The position numbers and the translations under genes are program-made. DNA of 64,000 nucleotides, taken from Pseudogemmobacter faecipullorum (GTDB taxonomy: Bacteria > Pseudomonadota > Alphaproteobacteria > Rhodobacterales > Rhodobacteraceae). Position 1 is the first letter of the stretch, and each line of letters opens with the position of its first letter. The stretch covers positions 62,001 to 126,000 of the forward strand of contig NZ_JACDXX010000012.1 in NCBI RefSeq assembly GCF_020539525.1, read 5' to 3'. Below the pieces are notes generated by a model, which worked only from the letters and a program-made list of their open reading frames with translations, was not told the origin of the DNA and searched no databases. Below are positions 1-7,903 of this stretch, in pieces.

Positions 1-932
1 ACCGAGGGCCAGAAGGCGGCCTCTGCCACACCGACGCGGGCGGCGGCGGCGGCAAGACCTTTTTCGGCAATAGCCACATCGGGACGGGCACGGATGACAT
101 CAGCTGGCAGGCCGACCGAGGGTTTGAACCGCGCCGAAGGCTGCGAGGCGCCTTTCTGCAGCTGCGGGCGCAGCGTGGCCGAGCGGCTGTTGACCAGCGA
201 GGCAAGGCGGTTCAGCGAGCGGTCAAAGCCGATCTCCAGCGCCGGCAGGCTGGCCTGGGCCTGGGCCACGGCCTGCTCGGCCTGCAGCTGGTCCAGACGG
301 CTGGCCTGACCCACCTCAACCATATCCCGGGTCAGATTCAGGGTTTCCTGGCGGCTGGTGATGCTCTGCCGGGTCAGCGCGATGCTTTCCTGATAGAAGC
401 GCAGATCAATATAGGCCGAAGTCACGGCCGCAGCCACGGTGCGCCGGGCGACTTCCTGCGACAGCTTCGCCGCCTCCCATTCCGCGACAGCCGCCGCGCG
501 GGCAGCGCGGTTGCCGCCAAAGATATCAATCATCCACGAGGTCGAGAGCGTGGCCGAGGTGGATTCGGTGATCCCCCCCTGGGTGCTCTCGGCCCGGCTG
601 GCATTCGCCCCGGCGCTGACGCCGGGCAGATCGGCGGCACGGGTGATCTGTGCCGCAGCCTCGGCCGCATCAATCGCCGCAATCGCTTCCTGGATCGAGA
701 GGTTGCGCGACAGCCCCTGGCGGATCAGCCCGTCAAGGGTAGGATCACGGAAGCTCTGCCACCAGGCACCACTGGCGCTGCGGCCGGGCGCGCTGGCGGC
801 GAAACTGCCGGCCAGATCCGGCGTCGGCCTGGTAAACTCCGTGGTCGCACAGGCGGCCAGCGCCAGGGTCAGCGGGAAAATGGTCAGGAAGCGGCCAGGC
901 CGCGCGCGCCGGGGAAGAGATGTGCTGCTCAT
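1..932 (-). CDS. RND efflux outer-membrane lipoprotein, NodT/OprM family (3' end outside window)
   Basis: Outer-membrane channel of a tripartite RND pump. Translation from the ATG at 932 begins MSSTSLPRRARPGRF, has a hydrophobic stretch and a lipobox (LTLALAACAT, acylated Cys near residue 27), then the typical family start TRPTPDLAGSF and the repeat-like motifs of the helical barrel (TLDGLIRQGLSRNLSIQEA; RLDQLQAEQAVAQAQASLPALE). About 310 codons are visible and the frame is open to the window edge, so the C-terminal third is missing. It lies 92 bp downstream of the pump gene on the same strand, completing an adaptor-pump-channel operon. Family assignment is secure; the substrate is not known. 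Confidence 0.93.
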   Translation of the reverse strand, partial: MSSTSLPRRARPGRFLTIFPLTLALAACATTEFTRPTPDLAGSFAASAPGRSASGAWWQSFRDPTLDGLIRQGLSRNLSIQEAIAAIDAAEAAAQITRAADLPGVSAGANASRAESTQGGITESTSATLSTSWMIDIFGGNRAARAAAVAEWEAAKLSQEVARRTVAAAVTSAYIDLRFYQESIALTRQSITSRQETLNLTRDMVEVGQASRLDQLQAEQAVAQAQASLPALEIGFDRSLNRLASLVNSRSATLRPQLQKGASQPSARFKPSVGLPADVIRARPDVAIAEKGLAAAAARVGVAEAAFWPS

Positions 933-1024
933 GGTTTCTTCTTTTCAGATCGCGGAAACGGCGTGGCCGCAGTTTTTGGAAAGGGTGACAGGGGCACGGC
1001 TCAGACCACGCCCCCGCTGTTATC

Positions 1025-4000
1025 TTACTCTGCCGGATGTGCGGCAGCCTGGGAACCTGTCTGTGTCGCCTTCGGCTTCAGTTTCTTATGTGTGCCAAAC
1101 AGCTTCATGATGAAGACGAAGAACACCGGCGTGAACAGCACCCCGAGAACCGTCGCCGAGACCATACCGCCCACCACGTTGATGCCGATGGCATTCTGAG
1201 AAGCAGCCGAAGGGCCGGTGGCAGTTGCCATCGGCACCACGCCCATGGTGAAGGCCAGCGAGGTCATCAGGATCGGCCGGAAGCGCAGACGACAGGCCTC
1301 GACCGTGGCCTCGATCAGCTCGGCGCCCTCGGCGATCAGGTCCTTGGCTACCTCAACGATCAGAATCGCGTTTTTCGCCGAAAGTCCCACAATCGTGATC
1401 AGACCCACGGTGAAATAGACGTCATTCGACAGGCCCGCCAGGGTCACCGCAGCGACCGAACCGATGGCGCCCATCGGCACGATCAGCATGACTGATAGCG
1501 GGATCGACCACGAGCCATAGAGACCAGCAAGGCAGAGGAAGACGAAGAGCACCGACAGGCCGATCAGCATCGGGGCCTGGCTGCCGCTCTCAATCTCCTG
1601 TTTCGACTGACCGGTCCATTCAAAGGCAAAGCCCGGCGGCAGTTCAGCGGCGATCCGCTCCATCTCGGCAATCGCATCGCCCGAGGAATAGCCCGGATTG
1701 GCCGAACCATTGATCCGCACCGAAGGATAGCCATTATAGCCAATGATCTGGCTCGGACCAAAGCCCCATTCGGCAGTGGCAAAGCTCGACAGCGGCACCA
1801 TCCCGCCCTGCACATTGCGCACGTTCAGCTTCAGCACATCTTCAATATTGGTGCGGGCCGAGGCTTCGGCCTGGACCATGACGCGCTGCATTTTGCCGTC
1901 ATTGGGGAAGTCATTGACATAGCCCGAACCAAGCGCGACCGAGATGGTGCGGTTGATCTCGCCAAAGGTCACGCCAAAGGCATTGGCCTTCTCGCGGTCG
2001 ATGCTCAGCGAAAGCTGCGGACCGGCGGGCAGACCCTCAGGATAGGTCTGGCCCAGAACCTCACTCTGTGCCGCGGCTCCGAGGATCTGCCCCATGGCAG
2101 CCTGCAGCGCAGGCTGACCATTATTGGCGCGGTCCTGAAGACGGAAGGAGAAGCCCGAGCTGCTGCCCAGACCCATGATCGGCGGCGGCGACAGCGCGAA
2201 AGCAAAGGCGTCACGGATGCCCATCAGGCGCATGGTGAAGCCACCCGCCAGCGCATCAGCATGCAGTTCCGGGGTCTTGCGCTCGCTCCAGTCTTTCAGC
2301 TGCACGAAAGCAAGGCCGGAATTCGGACCCTGACCCGAGAAGGAGAAGCCCTGCACCATCACGATGCTGGCCACGCCCTCCATCGAGAGAGCCGCGCCCT
2401 CAACCTGTTTGGTCACTTCACGCAGGCGGTAGCTCGAGGCACCGGGCGGGCCCTGGATATTGGCCAGCAGGAAGCCCTGATCCTCATTCGGCAGGAAGGA
2501 GGCCGGGATTTTCACGTAGAAATAGCCAACCCCGGCCACCAGAGCCAGATAGATCACCATCATCCGGCCAGCCCGGCGCACGAGGCCCGAGACAATGCCG
2601 GTAAAGCCCCGGGTGGTGCGGTCAAAGCTGCGGTTGAACCAGCCAAACACACCCTTTTTCGCATGGCCATGGCCTTTGGCCACCGGCTTGAGGAAGGTGG
2701 CGCAGAGCGCCGGGGTCAGCGAGAGCGCGAGGAAGGCCGAGAAGAAGATCGACACCACCATGGTCAGCGAGAACTGCTGATAGATGATCCCGACCGAACC
2801 CGGGAAGAAGGCCAGCGGCACGAAAACCGCCATCAGCGCCAGGGTGATGCCGACAATAGCGCCGGAAATCTGACCCATTGCTTTCTTCGAGGCCTCATAG
2901 GGAGAGAGCCCCTCTTCCGACATGATCCGCTCGACGTTTTCCACCACCACGATGGCGTCATCGACGAGAATGCCGATGGCAAGGATCATCGCGAACATGG
3001 TCAGAACGTTGATCGAGAAGCCCGCCGCATACATGACGGCCAGCGTCCCCGACAGCGCAATCGGCACCACAAGGGTCGGGATCACCGTATAGCGGAAGTT
3101 CTGCAGGAAGACGAACATCACCACAAAGACCAGCGCCACAGCCTCCACCAGGGTCATCAGAACCTTGGTGATTGAGGCCGAAACGAAAGGCGTGGTGTCA
3201 TAGGGAATGCTGTATTCAACCCCCTCGGGGAACAGCGGCTGCAACCGGTCCATCACCGCCCGCACGCCCGCTGCGGTATCGAGCGCATTGCCCGTGGGCG
3301 ACAGCTGCACCGCCAGCGCGGCGGTTTCCTGACCATTGAGGAAGGTGCTGAAGGCATAAAGCTCGGCATCGACCTCGATCCGCGCCACGTCTTTGAGACG
3401 CACCAGCGAGCCGTCATCGCGTGAGCGCAGCACGATATTGCCGAATTCCTCAGGGGTTTTCATCTGACCGGAAACCAGCAGCGAGGCCTGGATCTGCGTG
3501 CCCGGAGGCATCGGCTCAGCCCCGATCGAGCCTGCCGCGACCTGCGCATTCTGCTCGGCAATGGCAGCGCTGATCTCGGTGACCGAAAGGTCAAGGCCGA
3601 CCAGTTTCGCCGGATCGATCCAGACCCGCATCGCGCGCTCGGTCGCAAAGAGCTGCGCCTTGCCCACACCCGGTACACGCCTGATTTCATTTACGATATT
3701 GCGCGACATGTAATCGCCGAGCGCCACGTCATCGAGCCCCGATTCCGGGGTAGCGGTGAGAGCGACCACCATCAGGAAGCCGGCACCGGCCTCTTCAACC
3801 GTGATGCCCTGCTGACGCACCTGCTGCGGCAAAGCCGCCTCGACGCGGCGCAGGCGGTTCTGGGTATCCACCACCGCCTGCGAGATCTCGGTACCCGAAG
3901 CGAAGGTGACGTTGATCGAGACCGCGCCGGTGGCTTCCGAGGTGCTCTCGAAATAAAGCAGCCCCGGAATGCCGTTCAGCTCTTCCTCAATCGGCTGGGT

Positions 4001-4183
4001 GACCTGCTGATAGAGATCCTCAGGCGATGCGCCCGAGAAGCGGGTCGAGATGGTGACCTGCGGCGGTGCCACATCGGGATATTGCGATACGGGCAGCATC
4101 GGCAGGGACAAAGCCCCTGCCAGTACGATGAAGATCGAGATGACCCAGGCCAGAACCGGGTTGTCGATGAAAAACTTTGCCAT
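1025..4183 (-). CDS. RND multidrug efflux pump, AcrB/MexB-type (HAE1 family)
   Basis: Inner-membrane proton-drug antiporter of 1052 aa, the normal length for AcrB homologues. The N-terminus (MAKFFIDNPVLAWVISIFIV) is the first transmembrane helix. The proton-relay region is visible in TM4 (LAIGILVDDAIVVVENVERIM, with the DD pair), as are the porter segments (TRFSGASPEDLYQQVTQPIE) and a second six-helix block near residue 900. The stop of the adaptor gene lies 10 bp upstream, so the two are translationally close. The export substrate cannot be read from sequence; hydrophobic drugs, dyes or solvents are typical of HAE1 members. Confidence 0.97.
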   Translation of the reverse strand: MAKFFIDNPVLAWVISIFIVLAGALSLPMLPVSQYPDVAPPQVTISTRFSGASPEDLYQQVTQPIEEELNGIPGLLYFESTSEATGAVSINVTFASGTEISQAVVDTQNRLRRVEAALPQQVRQQGITVEEAGAGFLMVVALTATPESGLDDVALGDYMSRNIVNEIRRVPGVGKAQLFATERAMRVWIDPAKLVGLDLSVTEISAAIAEQNAQVAAGSIGAEPMPPGTQIQASLLVSGQMKTPEEFGNIVLRSRDDGSLVRLKDVARIEVDAELYAFSTFLNGQETAALAVQLSPTGNALDTAAGVRAVMDRLQPLFPEGVEYSIPYDTTPFVSASITKVLMTLVEAVALVFVVMFVFLQNFRYTVIPTLVVPIALSGTLAVMYAAGFSINVLTMFAMILAIGILVDDAIVVVENVERIMSEEGLSPYEASKKAMGQISGAIVGITLALMAVFVPLAFFPGSVGIIYQQFSLTMVVSIFFSAFLALSLTPALCATFLKPVAKGHGHAKKGVFGWFNRSFDRTTRGFTGIVSGLVRRAGRMMVIYLALVAGVGYFYVKIPASFLPNEDQGFLLANIQGPPGASSYRLREVTKQVEGAALSMEGVASIVMVQGFSFSGQGPNSGLAFVQLKDWSERKTPELHADALAGGFTMRLMGIRDAFAFALSPPPIMGLGSSSGFSFRLQDRANNGQPALQAAMGQILGAAAQSEVLGQTYPEGLPAGPQLSLSIDREKANAFGVTFGEINRTISVALGSGYVNDFPNDGKMQRVMVQAEASARTNIEDVLKLNVRNVQGGMVPLSSFATAEWGFGPSQIIGYNGYPSVRINGSANPGYSSGDAIAEMERIAAELPPGFAFEWTGQSKQEIESGSQAPMLIGLSVLFVFLCLAGLYGSWSIPLSVMLIVPMGAIGSVAAVTLAGLSNDVYFTVGLITIVGLSAKNAILIVEVAKDLIAEGAELIEATVEACRLRFRPILMTSLAFTMGVVPMATATGPSAASQNAIGINVVGGMVSATVLGVLFTPVFFVFIMKLFGTHKKLKPKATQTGSQAAAHPAE

Positions 4184-4193
4184 TGCTGCTGCC

Positions 4194-5408
4194 TCAGTTC
4201 ACAGCCGCTTCCGCAGCGGCCTCAGGGGCGGCCGGGGCTGCGAAACGCTGGGTGCAGACCCCGGCCGGAGCCGCGTCTTTTGAGGGATCAGCCCAGCAGA
4301 CCGGAGCGACCGGAGCGCCCGCGCCCATTTTCTGGAAGCCGTCGACAATCACCACATCCCCGGTCGCAAGGCCCGAGCTGACCGTCATGCGATTGCCATC
4401 CGAACGGCCCAGCCTGACCTGACGCACCTGCGCCAGGCCCGCCTCATCCAGTACATAAAGGAAAGCATTGCCTGCCGGATCGCGCTGCACCGCCTGGCCC
4501 GGCACGGCAATCGCGCCGGTCTCGGTGGCCTGCTCCAGCATGACGCGCACATACATGCCCGGCAGCAGATCGCCCTCGGCATTGGGGAATTCGGCGCGCA
4601 AAGTGATCTGCCCCGAGGTACGCTCCACCGAGGCCTCGGCAAACAGCAGCTTGCCCGGCTCGTCATAAAGCGAGCCATCATCCATCAGCATTTCCACTTT
4701 CGCCGCGCCCGGCTCCACCTGGGTCAGCGCCCCGCCCTTCAGCGCAGCGCGCAGGCGCAGCAGTTCCGAGACCGGCTGCTGAATATCGGCATAGACCGGA
4801 TCAAGCTGCTGGATCGTGGTCAGCACCTCACCGCCGGCGGCAACCAGCGCGCCTTCGGTGACCTGGGCCCGGCCGATCACGCCCGAAATCGGGGCCTTGA
4901 CCTCGGTATAGGAGAGGCTGATCTCAGCCGCGCGCAGATTGGCCTTTGCCTCAGCCACCGCTGCAGCCGCCTGCAGACGCGCAGCAATGGCGGTCTCATA
5001 TTCGGCCTGGCTGGTGATATTGCGCTCATTGAGCGAGGCGAAACGCTTTTCCGTCGCCTGTGCATCTTTCAGCACGGCCTCAGCCCGGGCCAGACCAGCC
5101 TGGGCGGCCTCGACGGCAATTTCATAGCTGGCACTGTCGAGGCGGAAGAGCACATCCCCCTCGCTCACCACGCTGCCCTGTTCAAATTCACGCGTCTCAA
5201 CAATGCCGCTGACGCGCGGGCGTACATCAGCAACCCGGGTGGCCGCGATACGGCCCGGCAGTTCAGAGGTGACAGCCAGATCCTCGGCCTGAACCACGAT
5301 CACGCCAACCGGCGGCGGCGGCCTGCCCTCCTGGGCTGCGAGCGGGGTCAGAGCCAGAAGCGAAACAGAAGCGCCAAGCAAAAGCGCGCGGGACAGATCA
5401 ATGGACAT
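4194..5408 (-). CDS. RND efflux periplasmic adaptor (membrane fusion protein, AcrA/MexA-like)
   Basis: Periplasmic adaptor of 404 aa linking the inner-membrane pump to the outer-membrane channel. The start is placed at ATG 5408 (MSIDLSRALLLGASVSLLAL), which gives a clean signal peptide ending near LAAQ; an upstream in-frame ATG at 5471 would put charged residues ahead of it and run across the operator region. The order is beta-barrel entry (VTSELPGRIAATRVADVRPRVSG), lipoyl half-motif (GSVVSEGDVLFRLD), alpha-hairpin (residues ~90-160), second lipoyl half (APISGVIGRAQVTEGALV) and C-terminal barrel. It has no lipobox, unlike AcrA. First gene of the operon, divergent from the TetR gene. Confidence 0.95.
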   Translation of the reverse strand: MSIDLSRALLLGASVSLLALTPLAAQEGRPPPPVGVIVVQAEDLAVTSELPGRIAATRVADVRPRVSGIVETREFEQGSVVSEGDVLFRLDSASYEIAVEAAQAGLARAEAVLKDAQATEKRFASLNERNITSQAEYETAIAARLQAAAAVAEAKANLRAAEISLSYTEVKAPISGVIGRAQVTEGALVAAGGEVLTTIQQLDPVYADIQQPVSELLRLRAALKGGALTQVEPGAAKVEMLMDDGSLYDEPGKLLFAEASVERTSGQITLRAEFPNAEGDLLPGMYVRVMLEQATETGAIAVPGQAVQRDPAGNAFLYVLDEAGLAQVRQVRLGRSDGNRMTVSSGLATGDVVIVDGFQKMGAGAPVAPVCWADPSKDAAPAGVCTQRFAAPAAPEAAAEAAVN

Positions 5409-5445
5409 GCGGATTCCGTCAAAAGCGAGAATGAGGGCAGGTTGC

Positions 5446-5463
5446 GTTGGGCATATGTCCAAC
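5446..5463. promoter_or_regulatory. Palindromic operator between the RND operon and tetR
   Basis: GTTGGGCATATGTCCAAC is an inverted repeat with one mismatched pair. A second copy of its ATGTCCA half lies at 5472-5478, 17 bp further on. It sits 38 bp from the adaptor start and about 76 bp from the tetR start, the usual place for a TetR-family operator controlling both directions. The symmetry is seen directly; binding by the neighbouring regulator is inferred. Confidence 0.6.
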
Positions 5464-5538
5464 TTGAACACATGTCCAGTTTTAAATCGTAAAACTCTGT
5501 GTTAGGCTGAGAGAAATAATGAAATCGGAGGCGCGGCA

Positions 5539-6138
5539 TTGGCGTATTTGTCTCGCGAGGCTCGGCGGGAGCAGATCATGAATGTCGTCCGGGTGCTCGT
5601 AACAAGCGAGGGCCTTGCGGCGGCAACCGTCCGGCGTATCGCTCAGGAACTCGGCTGCTCGCCGGGACAGATCCACCACCATTTTGCTTCGGCCGAGGCC
5701 TTGCGGGCCGAAGCCGTGCGCGATGTCTGGGCGCGGATTGAGCCGATTCTCAGCGCGGCTCTGGCGCCACTGCCCCCCCGCCAGCGCCTGCTGATCGTTC
5801 TCGCCAGCTGCGTTGAATATCTGCCTGATGACATGCAGCCCGCCATGATCGCCGCCAAGCGCCTGTGGCGCGAGGCCCGTGATGCCCATCCCGGCCCGGA
5901 AGTACGCGACGCGGTGGCCGAAGGTCTGGGCCGTCTGCGCAGCGAGCTGGAAACCACGCTCCGGCGCGGTATCGCCGAAGGAGAATTCCCCGCCGGTCTC
6001 GATGTCAGAAAGGTACTGCTCGACCTGATGACCGCGACCATTGGCTATGACAATCTGACCGATCTCGGCGCCGTCCCCGATCTGACCGGGGATAAACGCG
6101 CCTTTATCGAGGAACGGATGCGCCAGCACGGCCTGTAA
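5539..6138 (+). CDS. TetR/AcrR-family transcriptional repressor
   Basis: 199-aa regulator with an N-terminal TetR helix-turn-helix (residues ~10-55: REARREQIMNVVRVLV; ATVRRIAQELGCSPGQIHHHF) and a divergent ligand-binding C-terminal half containing EYLPDDMQPAMIAAKRLWREA. It starts at a TTG (5539) preceded by CGGAGG at 5526-5531. Divergent transcription from the RND operon with a shared palindrome suggests it represses the pump and itself until a ligand binds. No terminator is evident in the 200 bp downstream, where the phage remnant begins on the other strand. Confidence 0.9.
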   Translation: MAYLSREARREQIMNVVRVLVTSEGLAAATVRRIAQELGCSPGQIHHHFASAEALRAEAVRDVWARIEPILSAALAPLPPRQRLLIVLASCVEYLPDDMQPAMIAAKRLWREARDAHPGPEVRDAVAEGLGRLRSELETTLRRGIAEGEFPAGLDVRKVLLDLMTATIGYDNLTDLGAVPDLTGDKRAFIEERMRQHGL

Positions 6139-6342
6139 GGCTGCCGCTCAGGCCATCCCCGTTTTAGCCCGGACCAGGACGGCAGGCCCGGCGAATCAGC
6201 CCTGCGCCTGCCCGGACCGTCAAGCATAGCAGCTCAGGCCAGGCCCCGGAGCCACAGCCTGAGAGCATGACACATTCAGGGGGCAGCCCAGGCAGAACCA
6301 GGGATACCCCCTCTCCTCGGCCCGAAAGCCCCCCTTCATATG

Positions 6343-6957
6343 TCAGCCCTCGGCTTCTGCTTCAGCCTCATCCTTCGCGATCTTGAAAATCCGGTATCCA
6401 TCGACGATGAACCCAGCAGCTTCAGCCCGAAGCTTCAAAAGGCGATAGGTTTCAGGGATCGAAACAACAGCAGACCACGGCCCACTGATTACGCGGCGCT
6501 GCGAATTCCCGCCCCGGGTGTCACAAGAGGAACCGACTTTCTTCACCTCCGCCGAAATACAGTCGATGACCTCAGCCTCGGTACCGTATCCATGCAGATC
6601 AACCGGCATCCAAGCAGGGCCGGTCCAAGTGTCTTCGACGCCGCGCAGCAACGCCAAGACGAAACGAGGCGTAATAACAGGTTGTGATTCCGTGACTTCA
6701 TGCAGGAAGAGCTTGATTGCGTTCCCATGAGCGCGCACGAACTGGCCTGCCAGATCCATACTGATCTTCTGAGCCATCAGGCCCTCAGCCAGCATCAGAG
6801 CAAGGGCGTGATAGCCGTCATAGCGGCGTTGCCCCCCCTCTACGAACTCGGCTTCATCCCAAGGCGCGGCCCCGGCTTTTTGGGCATTTCGAATTGCTTC
6901 GCGCGGACGGCTGGTAAGATCGGAGAGCGATTGCAAGCGAACGGTTCCAAGAGACAT
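6343..6957 (-). CDS. Phage-remnant protein with a possible MerR-like DNA-binding region
   Basis: 204-aa protein of unknown function. The start is set at ATG 6957 because AAGGA lies just upstream and the upstream in-frame start crosses it. Residues ~40-80 (GGQRRYDGYHALALMLAEGL...KISMDLAGQFVRAH) resemble the winged-helix core of MerR-type regulators, with an R-R-Y entry and a helix ending in a gate for A..FV. The C-terminus ends in an acidic EAEAEAEG tail. It is the last gene of the element and is separated from the preceding one by a terminator. Function as a regulator is inference only. Confidence 0.6.
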   Translation of the reverse strand: MSLGTVRLQSLSDLTSRPREAIRNAQKAGAAPWDEAEFVEGGQRRYDGYHALALMLAEGLMAQKISMDLAGQFVRAHGNAIKLFLHEVTESQPVITPRFVLALLRGVEDTWTGPAWMPVDLHGYGTEAEVIDCISAEVKKVGSSCDTRGGNSQRRVISGPWSAVVSIPETYRLLKLRAEAAGFIVDGYRIFKIAKDEAEAEAEG

Positions 6958-6998
6958 TGTGGGTTTCCTTATACTGGTTCTCAACAAACCCATTACCG

Positions 6999-7020
6999 AA
7001 AAAAGGGTTTCTTAAAACCC
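6999..7020 (-). terminator. Rho-independent terminator inside the phage remnant
   Basis: Read on the minus strand: stem GGGTTT (7020-7015), loop TAAG, stem AAACCC (7010-7005), followed by six T (7004-6999). It lies 15 bp after the stop of the small gene ending at 7035, and separates it from the last gene of the element. Confidence 0.75.
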
Positions 7021-7034
7021 ATAATTGTGATCCA

Positions 7035-7384
7035 TCAACCATTAGGCAAATTGCGAGGGAGTGCAGCGACAAAGTCTCGCGCCTGTTCGGGCGCCCAGAC
7101 ATCACCACTAACCTCGGTCGACCCGCACTCCCCCAGCAGCGCAAAGGCAGCGGCCCACAACTCATTTGCGCGATCTGCACCGATAATGCAGACAGTTCCG
7201 TCGATGCTGTGGGTCATAAGCTTGCCGATGAAATCGAACGGACCGGTGGAAGGCAGATCGAGGATCTCTTCGGCAAGGCGCATTGCCTTGCGACCCCAGA
7301 GATCTCTGACGCATCGCTCGCATCGATTTTCAGGGCCGCGTCCCAATCCCGTAGGCATCTCTGCCATTCAGCGCGCTTCCGCAT
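7035..7384 (-). pseudogene. Small phage-remnant gene, probably frameshifted
   Basis: Two overlapping frames together read like one protein. The upstream frame, starting at ATG 7384, gives MRKRAEWQRCLRDWDAALKI DASDASEI and then becomes unlike protein. The downstream frame gives WGRKAMRLAEEILDLPSTGP followed by GADRANELWAAAFALLGECG and ends at 7035. The switch falls near 7305-7312, where the minus strand reads GAGATCTCTGGGGTC; a two-base duplication (CT) or a one-base loss would explain it. Alternatively a 110-aa ORF starts at ATG 7367, right after the preceding stop, but its first 30 residues look non-coding. No family is recognised. Confidence 0.5.
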
Positions 7385-7481
7385 CACCGGGGATTGCGGG
7401 GAGGGGAGCACTAGATGCGGGATCTGCCTCCAGGCACAGATCGGCGACGGTTGCGGTGACGAGCAGCTCGCTATGGCTCAT
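7368..7481 (-). CDS. Small hypothetical phage protein (37 aa)
   Basis: Starts at ATG 7481 (MSHSELLVTATVADLCLEAD) behind a strong GGAGG seven bases upstream and ends at 7368, overlapping the next start (7384) by 17 bp, a pattern typical of coupled phage genes. It is not recognised. It may be the truncated N-terminus of a longer head-tail protein, since the region after it is frameshifted. Confidence 0.55.
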   Translation of the reverse strand: MSHSELLVTATVADLCLEADPASSAPLPAIPGDAEAR

Positions 7482-7597
7482 TGCGGCACCTCCGCGAAGC
7501 GCATCATCTCGCATAGGGGAGAGACCCCCTGAACCCATAGGGCAAAGCGCCATCGCCGAAGCTGGTCGCAAGCAGGAGCTTCAGAATCACATCAGAT

Positions 7598-7897
7598 TCA
7601 CAGATCGATGGCACGGCCAGAACTCCGTCTTCCATGTGGGTCCGTGAGCTTTTGCTTTAACTCGCTGGCAGAATAGCCAAGCCGCTCGAATGCCTCTGCC
7701 GCAGATCCACCTCCGGTAACTACAAATTCATCTGCCCGCAGGTTCAGTTCTTTCAGCCCATCGGTCAGAGCATCCACCCCGGCCTTGTCCGTCTCGACCT
7801 GCACATTCTCAAAATTCCAGCGCAGGATCGGATTGCCGCCATGGCGGAAGCGCCCGGCCAGAATGACCCGCTCAAGCTCTTTCACCGCTGGCCCCAT
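7598..7897 (-). pseudogene. Large terminase (TerL) C-terminal fragment joined to unrelated sequence
   Basis: The first ~40 residues (MGPAVKELERVILAGRFRHG, then GNPILRWNFENVQVETDKAG) match the conserved tail of HK97-type large terminases, where this MGPA..ELE segment is normally preceded by the nuclease domain and followed by a DRIDG motif. Here it begins just six bases after the capsid stop, in the same frame, and continues into unrelated residues (VDALTDGLKELNLRADEFVV ...) with no DRIDG. ATPase and nuclease domains are absent. This is best explained as a deletion/recombination product; packaging activity is not expected. Confidence 0.65.
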
Positions 7898-7903
7898 CGT
7901 AAC

